From Mycocentrospora acerina (Eukaryota; Ascomycota; Dothideomycetes; Pleosporales): a stretch of DNA of 64,000 nucleotides. Of this stretch, positions 23,429 through 33,650 are shown in pieces. The first letter of the stretch is position 1, and every line of letters starts with the position of its first letter. The translations under genes were made by a program, and so were the position numbers. The stretch spans positions 124,001-188,000 of the forward strand of contig JAKUHH010000290.1 of assembly GCA_022701365.1 (NCBI GenBank), given 5' to 3'. Under the pieces are notes generated by a model, which was given only the letters and a program-made list of their open reading frames with translations, made no database searches and was not told where the DNA came from.

Positions 23429-24522
23429 CTAGCCCATATTAATGGTCTGTGTTTCAATATTGATATCGCGCTGGGCAAGGTTTACAATCTTGCCATGATT
23501 GTTGATGATGTAATTGATGCTTCCCTACTCACAGATTACTACGTTGCTTTTAGCAAGTACGTTCTGTCCGAGCTGTCTCTTACCTCGTTTGTTTCGGTGA
23601 TATTAGTCGCCTCCATGGCTTGCTTGATTTTGGCTCTTACTTGCTTGTATCCGTCGTCTTCTGCGTCATCAAATTTACAGATATCAAGGTGATTAGCCTG
23701 CACGGGCAGGATTTCTCCAACGCCAGGGTAGGATGCATCTTCTTCGTTAACAATCAACTGTTTATCTGTATTAGTATGCGTTGCCAAAGAGGAAACTTAC
23801 AATTAGGAACATACCACTTTATAGGTCGTCTTCTTTTCGAAGAAGAATACAACTGCAAGTTTAGTAGAAGTCTCGTTTTGCTTACGGATAACCTCTGGGA
23901 ACCCATTCCGAAGATCCTTCAGCTCCTTTGAATCTAGTTTAAGATTCTTTAAGGTTGTTTGGTCGGTTTTCTGTACAAGGCTGTAAATTCGCCGGACAAT
24001 CTCTCCCCACCCTGCTATCTTCGAGCCATAGAATGGCGTACCAAGGAAGATCATCCCTCTGATCATCCGCGCAATTGAACTGATACTGTCTCCTTCTGCA
24101 GCCATATTACCGCCGTAAACCACCTGAGCAAGGACAAGACCACCTAAGCTATGGCCCACTACGACAATCGGGCGGTCAGTCTGTGAGAGGATTAGTTAGT
24201 CTTATCCTCAATACTAAAGCGACATATAATTCCCTACTGTTTTTGTCTCTCTACGCTTGTCGTCAAGGAGGTTGCAAAGACTTCGTGCATCGTCCGCAAG
24301 ACTACCTTGGGTGACCTCTGCGGTATCAGAATGTACGATTCCAGAGTCATAGCCAAAGCTCAGTATGCGACTATTTGGAATATCTTTCGACAGCAATTCT
24401 TTCGGCCAAACTACGCCATCTTTTGTCCAAGTTGATTCTCTCCCTCCTCGAAGGCCGTGGACAAAGACTATGCTGCTGGGGTTAACTACTAGGGACTGTG
24501 TATGCCAAGCATTGTAACACAT
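23429..24522 (-). CDS. SesB-like alpha/beta hydrolase with C-terminal signalling-type motif
   Basis: Minus-strand exons 24522-24238, 24180-23815, 23757-23584 and 23524-23429 are in phase with GT-AG introns of 57, 57 and 59 bp and give 306 residues. The fold is clear: FVHGLRGG (oxyanion region), GHSLGGL with nucleophile Ser106, FLGTPF, and LPVQANHLDICKF with catalytic His240. This is the lipase/esterase type (SesB) found as an effector domain of fungal NLRs. The last exon encodes only a 31-residue tail ending NLAQRDINIETQTINMG, which resembles the N-terminus of the NLR encoded divergently 311 bp away. The start is uncertain: an ATG at 24577 gives a family-like N-terminus (AYGLTEWYDG) but needs a 34-bp intron or a one-base shift to join. 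Confidence 0.85.
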
Positions 24523-24833
24523 ACTCTACTTTTGCTTCGTCTCCATCATACCACTCAGTCAAGCCGTAGGCTGTCATAGTTACTGAAGATGCTTGACTTG
24601 ATGTGATGTTTCCTAAGTGAGAAGGCTGAATGGAAAGGAAATCAGCTGGTCTTTTGTACATTAGTGTACTACTAAGAAGGCTACGGCTTGCATATAGATT
24701 GGACTAGGCCCACCCAAAAAGCAGGCAGGTCTTGGCGAGGTATCTTAGCCCTCGTCATTTCTTTTCGTCATAAGATCGTGAAAGCAGTCACCGTTAAAGC
24801 ACGAAAAAACCTCTAGGTGTGTAGTTGGACGCT
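24523..24833. promoter_or_regulatory. shared divergent promoter of hydrolase and NLR genes
   Basis: Only 311 bases separate the two start codons, so both promoters must lie here; co-expression is therefore plausible. No specific site was recognised. Confidence 0.5.
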
Positions 24834-27066
24834 ATGGCTCTTCGCAACAAACGCTCTCAAGGGATCAACTATGCTGAAAGGGATGTCAATATCGGTATTC
24901 ACCCTTCTCAAAGTGCAAGTTGTTTAGCTCTAATGCATATCTAGAGACTCAGAACATCCATTTTCAAGAAACACCAGGTATCTCACAACCCATCAACAGG
25001 AGAAGCAGTGTTGGTGCTTTGATTCTTTGATTAACGATCTGACAAACCTCATATTCAGATGCCAAGCTTTTACAAATTCGCAAATGGCTCTCTGTGCCAG
25101 ACCCAACCACGAATTACCAAAAAGCGCTTAAGCAACGACACAGCGGCACTGGAACTTGGTTTCTTATGGGAGACAAATTTGCCAAATGGAAAATGGATTC
25201 TTCGAAACCGCTTTGGCTGTATGGAATCCCAGGCTGCGGAAAGATTGTCCTAAGCTCTACTATCGTCGAAACTTTGCTACAATATTGCCACAAGAACACC
25301 AAAGTGGTGACTGTGTATTTCTTTTTTGACTTTAATGATAAAGAGAAGCAAGATCCAAAACTAATGCTAGGATCTCTTATCTATCAACTCTCACAGCACT
25401 CTACTGAGATTTCTCCAAGCCTCAACTCCCTGTTCTCCTCGTGCGGAGATGGAAAGCAGCAGGCATCATCAGATGCACTCTTGCAAGTTTTGCGACAAAT
25501 GATGCAAGACTTTCGACAAGTCTATGTCGTAATTGATGCTCTAGACGAATGTATTGATCGTAAAGAGCTGATAAAGTACCTCAAAGTATGGGCTGGTTGG
25601 CAGCTTCACAACACGCATTTGATTATGACGAGTCGTGAAGAAAGAGATATTGAAGTTTTTCTGAAAACTTATGTGGAGGACGGGAACAAAATTCGCCTTA
25701 GAAGCGAAGAAGTTGATGAGGATATACAGTTGTACGTTCAACATGAGCTGTCTAGCAACGAAACGTCAAGCAAGTGGAAGAACTGCCCTGATCTTTGGAA
25801 AGAAATCGAGGATACCTTGGTGAATGAAGCCCATGGAATGTAAGTATGTCATCTCTAGACCTCCTGAATACCTAATTCTGATGACACCACAGGTTCCGAT
25901 GGGCTGCATGCCAATTAGATGCCTTAGAAAAATGCCCAAACCGAAGGGAATTACGGAAACTGCTCACAAATCTACCAAGGACTTTAGAAGAGACGTACGA
26001 CCGCATTATACTTGCCATAAACCAGGAAAATTCGGTGTACGCTATCCGAATTTTACGATGGCTGACGTTCTCGGCTCGACCAATGTCAATGGAGGAGATC
26101 GCTGAAGTCGCTGCTCTTGACATGAACCGTGATTCTGTATTTGACTTCGAGGAAGTGCTAGAAGACCCATTAGATACTCTTATGATATGCTCGAGTCTGG
26201 TAACAATAAGTGAAGAGTCTAAGTATAAAAGAAGAATTGTTGCACTAGCGCATTACTCTGTGAAGGAGTATTTTCTCTCGGGAAGAATATGTAATGGCAA
26301 TAAGTCAGAGTATAGCATGAAAGATGATGCTATGTGCCAGCATATCATGGCAAGAAGCTGTATTGGGTATCTCCTTCAGTTTGCAGTCCTAGAGACCTTC
26401 TCAGAAATCGATCTTAAGACCTACAAGCTTGCAAAATACTCAGCAGAGTTCTGGACCAGCCATATACGAAATTCTAAAGAGTTAGAAAAAGAAGCGAGCA
26501 AGTTCGCATTAAAGTTATTAAAGCCGAAAAGTTGTTCATATTTGATCTGGATATGGTTTCATAATCCAGAAAAATGGCCAAATTTTTCGAATTTTGAGAG
26601 AAATCGCCACAGAGTTCAATCTCCACTGTATTACACAGCACTATTAGGTCTTAAAGAAATAACGAAGCTACTGCTTAAAAAGGGATTCGCCCAAACGGCA
26701 AAGCTGCTAGTAGAAAATGGTGCTGATGTCAACGCTCAGGGTGGATACTACGGCAACGCACTCCAGGCAGCTTCAGTTGAAGGCCATGAGCAGATAGTAA
26801 AGCTGCTATTAGAAAATGGTGCTGACGTCAACGCTCAGAATGGATACTACGGCAACGCACTCCAGGCAGCTTCAGTTGAAGGCCATGAGCAGATAGTAAA
26901 GCTGCTATTAGAAAATGGTGCTGATGTCAACGCTCAGGGTGGATACTACGGTAACGCACTCCAGGCAGCTTCAAGGAAAGGCCATAAGCAGATAGCAAAG
27001 CTGCTAGAAAACAAAGGTGCATTGTGTAATATTCACAATGTCCCATCCTTCTTTGACCTGAATTAG
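24834..27066 (+). CDS. NACHT-ankyrin NOD-like receptor
   Basis: Exons 24834-24894, 24945-24977, 25059-25839 and 25893-27066 are in phase and give 682 residues. Residues 1-31 are a short N-terminal segment containing NYAERDVNIETQNIH, shared with the C-terminus of the neighbouring hydrolase. The NACHT domain follows: Walker A GIPGCGKI around residues 87-94 and Walker B VYVVIDALDEC. The usual Thr after the Walker A lysine is Ile94 (ATT), one C-to-T change from ACT. Residues 340-540 form the helical part. About three ankyrin repeats from residue 560 on are encoded by 99-bp units 97% identical between copies 1 and 2. Such NLRs control non-self recognition and regulated cell death in fungi. The missing Thr suggests weakened nucleotide binding. 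Confidence 0.88.
26719..27015 (+). repeat. three 99-bp ankyrin-coding tandem repeats
   Basis: Units start at 26719, 26818 and 26917. Units 1 and 2 differ at 3 of 99 bases; unit 3 is diverged in its second half. The period equals one 33-residue ankyrin repeat. Confidence 0.92.
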
Positions 27067-27943
27067 CCGACACCTATACAGAAGCCACCCGATACCATTC
27101 TTTCCCTAACTGAAAATGCTTTAGGCGAAGGGTATATAATAACGCAGGTAGAGTAGCTTTCTAGAGTAATTTTTCTGCAACCTTTTGTATAAGACCTATA
27201 GATTTAGATAATAGTATCTTTAGTATACCAAGGTTCTGAACAAACTTCGCATCGGTACGCATTTCCCCTATTCCGTTTGACTATGTGATCTCAATCCCAT
27301 ATTATAATCACAAGATAGCTGTCAGAACTTAGCTCTACCCATTTTGTTATGCAAGCTAAAGAATAGCATTGATGTATAAACTGATATACACCAGGTAGCA
27401 CAGTACAATTACTTGCAAACCCAATCCAGAATATCGCAATTAGACATATATTAGAGGTTTGTTGGACGACAAAATACAACGCATGTAAGAGACAGGCAAT
27501 ACTTTCAATTAACTCTGACTTCTTAGAGTGGTGCATAGCAACACAGACATGACGGGCCCAACAAGTCATGTACAATTCGCTCCTAAACATACGCGCTGCG
27601 CTAAACGACTAGTGTGACAACTTCTAGTGTAGATAAAACTTTGATGGGTTCTTGAATCATATCATGTTTAATTTCGGTTGTTCATTTTAATGATATATTT
27701 CCTGAACTGGTTTGATAGCAGGAGTTTAATGGGCTCGTCCCGTTCCCCGTCACTTACTGCCTGGGCATGTCACTGATAAGGAACAACTTGCTGGCTTTGG
27801 TGGTGGTTACACAAGAAAAAACAAGACTTCCTGTTTGCTCGGCGCTCTTTGGGCAACGTATTAGCGGGTGTATGTTAATTTACTGCTATACTAGCACACA
27901 GTTTTACCACCGTCATACTTCATGTCCCTCATGATTCACATTA
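27067..27943. other. AT-rich intergenic with a 5S relic
   Basis: No gene is supported; the only recognisable item is the degenerate 5S segment at 27815-27880. Confidence 0.6.
27815..27880 (+). pseudogene. degenerate 5S rRNA relic
   Basis: The segment aligns to positions of about 20-75 of the intact 5S gene at 22192 (AAAACAAG-CTTCC-GTT-GCTC, then GCAACGTA). Most differences are transitions (C to T or G to A and the reverse). The 3' half and helix I are lost. Confidence 0.7.
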
Positions 27944-28416
27944 CTATTCAACCCGCTTGTATTTGCGAACGCAAGTCTTTCCGTTCGCAACGCAAGTATG
28001 CGTAAACCCATCTCTGCTAAACTTGCGAACCGTCTTCACCTTCACGTGTCCACGACGCTCCTCAATCAAAGAGTCCACATCTTTTGAAAACGTAGTTAGT
28101 ACCGGCTCGTTACTTTCATCCCCGCATTTCGAATTCCTGGCCCAGGAAGAACGAGGCGGACCGGTCCATAGCCTCAATTTGGGTGTTGATTGTGTACTTG
28201 TCGCCGGTCGTGGTAATTTCCACAGTGGGCCTGGACATTGCCATAGCCTCTCTGTGGGCATCTGCAACGCCTGAAAATAGCATGGATTAACTCAATGGTC
28301 AAAGGGTGATGCGTGGTGCAGGTGTTAATATACGTACCAATTGCTATGAGATAAGCGTCATATTCCGGGCTCGATGGATCACTAAGGGACTCGTATTTGC
28401 CAGCGTGTGCTGCCAT
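27944..28416 (-). pseudogene. FABP-like lipid-binding protein with a one-base frameshift
   Basis: Minus-strand exon 28416-28338 (GKYESLSDPSSPEYDAYLIAIG) joins in phase through a 67-bp intron to 28270 onward (VEITTTGDKYTINTQ, SASFFLGQEFEM). This is the start of a fatty-acid-binding-protein barrel. A TGA follows in that frame, but the C-terminal part of the family (DGFTHTCVANGKTCVRKYKRVE region) continues in the next frame to a TAG at 27944. The switch point is a GGGG run near 28127-28130, where one extra G would explain it. A GT-AG intron across the break is not available in phase. It is either a recent pseudogene or a base-calling error. The intact family binds fatty acids in the cytosol or peroxisomes. 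Confidence 0.75.
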
Positions 28417-30307
28417 TTTCGATACTTTCACAGGAGATAAAAGTAACAACAAAGATCAAAGTGTTTTGAATCAGTGTTTAGCTTGCTGCAGAGAAGTTGT
28501 TTTTTCTTGCTGTAAGGAACTTTTAAACTATTTAAATGTTGTAGGACACTCCCCCTTCGCCTTTTTCTTTTTCTCGGCCAGTTGGCATGATATCATTGAT
28601 GCAGATGAGCGGGGTTCAGCCGCTCGTTTTCATGCACTTGATGCGCGGACTCGCTTCATATGCGGGAAGACGGCGACGACCCCAATGAAACGGTGGAAGA
28701 GGGCTGTCGAGCTACCCGCAAGAACTGTGAGCACATAATTTTGAACGAATATTTATTCTCTTTGGTAAGGCTTAGTGTTCCGTGCTCCTAGTATTTCTCT
28801 GGAAGCGTGTGTTGAGATTGTATTAGAGTTGTTGTCTTTTAGCGCCTGTGGTGGCGCAGGCTAACAGCAACACTGTTAGATTCTGTCACTATATCTCTTA
28901 GCACAGAGTTTGATGCGGAATTCTGCGATCCGCATAATTGTAGCGTACGCTGTGATGCCTTAAGTCGTAGTTAATATACTGGGAAAAATGAATTCAATTG
29001 AGTCTCTGCAAATGATTTAAGCGACAGTAAGGTTTTCCATTTGCTCAGCTCTAATCAAGCAACGCACTGGCAAATTAGTGGTTGGATATGTGATCGCTAC
29101 ATAATACCTAATTTTCTGTTTCCTTTGTTTAATTTTACATTTGGTTTACTAATCTTTAAGTTATTGTTTGTATAAAGAAAAAAAGAGAGGTCGCACATAT
29201 ACTTTGACACTTTGATCATTTAACCCAACGCTCGCAAACAGAGTCGGCCAGACCGACCGACGTATTTGCCAAACACGAACTCGGTATTAACTTGCTTCAC
29301 CTAGCTTTGCAAAGCTCATATCATCTAGAAGAGCTCACACAGCAGCTAGCAGTAATGCTTTTCCTTTCAGAATGTGGCACCACACGGCGGGATCACATTA
29401 TATTATACCCCCACACGTAAGTGAACAGCATAATACGTTTGCTTTTTCTCTTTTACAAACGGTTTCCAGCACACCGGTCACGGCGGCATGTGAAGTTGTG
29501 CAATGGTCCCAGGCAGGAAGATCAGACATAACTTATGTCCTGGCATGTCTACATGATGCATTTCCAAATCTCCTGCCGGGCTACAAGGCGATCTCGACTA
29601 CAGTGACTGCGGTGGCTCTTCTGTACTGAATCACCTTGGCATTATAGGTTCATTTCGTTCTCTGCCTATTGTCGAGAATTTTGATGCTGAGAATAATTTA
29701 GAATCTCTGCCTTCAATTGTTTTAAAAGTCTTTGGACCTGAAAGATTGTATGGCCCTGCAATCGTTTTGAATTTTTCAAGTTGATATGCGTTGGTAACGG
29801 CAAGCTGTTTGCGGTTGTCCCTGCTGTCGCCGAGGGTGGGTCCGCTGCTGACGAGAACGGAATGATTTGAGCATGATAAGTGACATTTGAAGCTTTGTTA
29901 GTGAGAGGACTGATTGAAGATCCGGATACTGAACACTAAATATGCATTTAGAAATGAAAAATTCGGTTCTAGCGAAGGATTTGCGATTCGTTAACTACAT
30001 AGTGCCCGTGAGTGAACCGGCCTGACGACAAAACAAAAATACAAACGGCAGTATCGGAATGTGGTCTCTTTTTAAAAATTCTAGCATCTATTGGATAATT
30101 GAGGAAGAGAATGCGCGGCTATAAATCGCCTTGCCTTATTCACCCTGTTCTCATGGCCTATTTAATCCTTATTTTGTTGGAAGAAAAATTCATAAACCCA
30201 CAATGAACTCTCTCGCATCCTTAGTATCTCGTACACGCACAACCCTTGTATGGACACCCTACAACATCCGTCAGTGAGTTTTCTACCTATCACAATGGGG
30301 GTTCAAC
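28417..30307. other. AT-rich intergenic with a 5S relic
   Basis: Apart from the degenerate 5S copy near 29.03 kb nothing is recognised. An 85-codon frame at 29372-29629 has no family features. Confidence 0.55.
29029..29100 (+). pseudogene. degenerate 5S rRNA relic
   Basis: It aligns with about positions 29-100 of the intact 5S gene, sharing GCTCAG-TCT, AAGCAACG and the T-AGTGGTTGG stretch. Nearly all mismatches are transitions, a pattern expected of RIP or of methyl-C decay. Confidence 0.7.
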
Positions 30308-30592
30308 TCACCGAAAGCCGGGTACCCAACACATCCTGAATACCGTGGTACCTGTGTCAAGCAGTTGGTCCCCTCCGCACCGCAGTCTATTTTTTGCTCT
30401 CGTCAGAATTCTGTCTTCGCAAAGAAGTAGTGAGCTATTTCGGAATGACTCACTCGTAGCCTCGCATGGACCGGTGTATGCCGGGTAGTCGCCGTAGTCG
30501 TCACAATTTACTTGACGACCCACGTGGCTTACAAATTTTCCTTGGACGCACGATGCTATCGTGGCGAGGGAGAGGATTATGCGGAATAGCAT
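30308..30592 (-). CDS. small secreted cysteine-containing protein
   Basis: A 94-residue frame begins with a signal peptide (MLFRIILSLATIASCVQG). The mature part is polar with Cys at NCDDY, GPCEA, LLCED, LRCGG and RMCWV. A GTGAGT donor at the end of the frame and an acceptor TTGTAG upstream of 30249 would replace the stop, adding a second exon to about 30162 with a sixth cysteine; another internal GTGAGT donor offers further forms. The exact structure is therefore uncertain. Small secreted cysteine-rich proteins in AT-rich surroundings are often effector candidates; no family was recognised. Confidence 0.55.
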   Translation of the reverse strand: MLFRIILSLATIASCVQGKFVSHVGRQVNCDDYGDYPAYTGPCEATSESFRNSSLLLCEDRILTRAKNRLRCGGDQLLDTGTTVFRMCWVPGFR

Positions 30593-33500
30593 GGTTAGAG
30601 ATGAGGCACGGCGATCGTGTGAGAGGTGAGAGTTGTAGTTGAGATGGATAGTGCAGCTTAGTAATGTATAATGTGTCGTGGTATGGTGTGATATGATGCG
30701 ATGTGGTGTGGAGGACTCAGATATTTATGGGATTTTTTCGGGAGGTATGGAAAGCGGTGTGCTACTTATGTTAGGTGAGCCAAGTCAATGGATAGTTAGT
30801 TATATCGGATAGGGGTCTCTTGGCGTACGTCGTTGAGGGTCACACTTTTACAGTTGCGACAGCTGCTACAAAACTAATTTGATTCAGCACTTGAGGCTCT
30901 TTTCTGGCCTTTTTGGGACAATGTATTGCTCGTTCGAGCCTCGATGACGGAGATCTCGGGAGGCTGTCGGGCTTGGTAGGATGTGTTGGTAAAAGATCAT
31001 CAGAAACTTGGCCTTAATCTACCCTTGATGCGACTTGCAAAGATTAAGATCTGGTCTTGGTCCAAGGTCTTGGTGTTACATCAGCCTTGGCAGAAAGAAG
31101 TATCTCGCGCGTAGGTGCTTCTGGAACAATGGATGCAACCGCTCGATGGTAGTCGTGACGTGCACCCAAGAATTTAATTATACAAACCAAAGAAATTCGG
31201 CCCCCGAAGTCTTTTGCGGCTTTGGTTATATTTCTTTGGCAAGTTGTCGAGGGTCGTGATTGCTAACTAAGCTTTGATCTCCCCGGAGAGAGACCATACC
31301 AAGGGACGATCTACAACTAGTATCCCCACGTTGCCCCACAATATAGCCAGACTGGTGTTAAGCTGACGTACATGTTTATACTCTGTTGAAAGTGACTACG
31401 CGCTAGACGAAATGCTTTGGGAGTGAAATCAAAAAGGCTATAGTATGTCTGGTCTCAAGATTGCGAGAAGCTTTAGCCTTCAAGGGAGTCAATATCAGAG
31501 CAAAAGTAATCCATCTTCTACGACGGAACATACCGCCAACACTGCCGGGAATCTGACGTTTATAGTTTCTATAAAATAAATACAAGGCCGAATGAGGATA
31601 GATTTGAATTTCAAACATTGAGATGTAACACTGGTGAAGTGGGACGCATTATCAAATCACCGGCAAATGTGATACTATCATCAAATGCAATCGCGGAGCA
31701 GGCCGTTGTAACGATGGTAAGTGGCAAAATGAGGCGCAGCAAAAAAAAGTGCTTTTTTAATGGGGATTTAGTTAGCCAATTCCAAGGCTCCGTCTCTTTA
31801 ATATGCATCCTCAAGTAGGAAGATCCTTCTCTTCAGTTCAGTGTTATTGCATCATGGGTCTTGGTGGTTTCTTTGATGGCAAGGATTATGGTTGCTCTGC
31901 AAAATAGCCTCGTGGGGCTGGAATCAACTAGTTGTATCGGAGAAAAGCAGAATCTGCGAGTCTGCTGACTCGTGGCTAGCATGCTCACCTTAAAAAGGCA
32001 AGAATGTTAGCGACATCTAGGACACAAATATCATGTGATGTAGAGAACACAAACTCTATCATGATAGAAACCAGAAATGTAATAACGCGATTCAACATCG
32101 AATCAAATATTCATGACTGAAAGAGTATGTGTTATTGATGTATATCTAGCCAGACACATAAGCACATGTCGATCTCAAAGGCATCTCCGAACGGATGAGT
32201 CATCACACCTATACAAGGCGGCGAGGCTGATACCCACAGGCCGACGGACATAACCTCATGATTGGGCGTGGAGCCATGTGAGGCACTGTGTGGTTGTAAG
32301 CGTGCTTTCGGTGTTAATGCATTGGCTGCACTGCAGTTGGCGGATAGGTTAATCCCGTGTTCCCCCACGTGTGCTTTTCCTCCATGTATTTTTAACCGAA
32401 CACCATCCCGTTGATGGTGTCATTGATTTATGGGTCAAATGTATTCTCCTGTTAAAAACAAAGAAATTATCTCAGCTATTTACCGATGTGCCACAAGTAG
32501 TTGAAATCGTGCACTCTCATTTCAATATCCTAATCATTATGGAATCATGTGATGTGATTGTCTTGTAATTATAAACTAAACCTGGACATACAAAAGCACC
32601 CAAAAATTGCACGTTCAGGAGTCAATCAACAAGGGACAACGAGATACACAGGTCATGCCTCTACCATACCTCTAGCACACTGACCATATCGTTGCATCAC
32701 TTTAAATTTTAGTATCATCTGACACAATCAATGCTACATCTAACTTCAAATGTGTTATAATCGATTATTGTGTCTAGGTGTTTTCACAATTAGCGTCATA
32801 GAGAAATGTCGTGGGGGCCACATTGTACTACTTCCAGGTTGGTACTCGATGGGATAGAATAACATTCGAAGTTCTATAGAACTTGATCACACATCTGCGT
32901 GTAGGTCGAAAGAAGATAGATGACATACCCTGATCCACTATAATCTTGCGTTTTCTTATGCAGGCCAACTGCCGATGACTCTTCCGATTCCTCTATCATC
33001 GAGCTAACTTGACTTCGGCGAAGTACTATCAATCTATACGCCTACCGAGGTATCTCCATATCGAAGTATGAGGGCAGAGAAGCTATATTCACCAATCCCT
33101 GCCAATATACTGCAGCCGGGACAGGAATACTAGTTTGGGTTTGGCATTCAAACTGGGAAGACCCTAGTCGAAGTACCCTGGGCATACACAAGTTTTCTGA
33201 AGCAACCAAGCATGATAAACACAGAATGACACTCGTTGCTCTCAATATCGAGTACGAACAAGAATATCTGTCGCGCGCATAAATGCACTTGATCGTATCA
33301 ATATAATCCAGCACGCTTCACCTTTGACTTATGGTGGCACTCTAAGACACTGGACGAGATACCAAATAAAAATCATGCTTGGTTCAACATCTCGAATATC
33401 CTTGTCGATGGTCAAACTGTCAATGATGCTATCGTCTATTTTGAGCAGGCACAGAATCCTATGCAAGCTACGGTCTCCTCAAAGCGTGAACATAATCCCC

Positions 33501-33650
33501 AAGTAATTTTTATGGCAATTCAAGCCCGCTTGGGTGTGGCTGATATTCTCCTCCTTCGAAGATGCGGATGTGATGTTCATTAGGTTATTAATAAATCGAA
33601 GATTTTGAGTAACTTGATCTGGTCCTTGGTTCTCAACATGTCCATGTCGC
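30593..33650. other. long AT-rich gene-free region
   Basis: Short frames occur (31035-31259, 31403-31618, 32132-32368, 33042-33314) but none shows a domain, codon pattern or intron structure. No transposon ends or long repeats were recognised. Confidence 0.55.

Noticed and set aside
24520..24577. Upstream ATG at 24577 as the hydrolase start
   Set aside because: It needs a 34-bp intron, shorter than the others here, or a frameshift. Kept only as an alternative because the peptide looks family-like.
27944..28270. Intron explaining the FABP frame change
   Set aside because: No GT or plausible GC donor in phase pairs with the AAAAG acceptor; the protein family alignment runs straight across the break.
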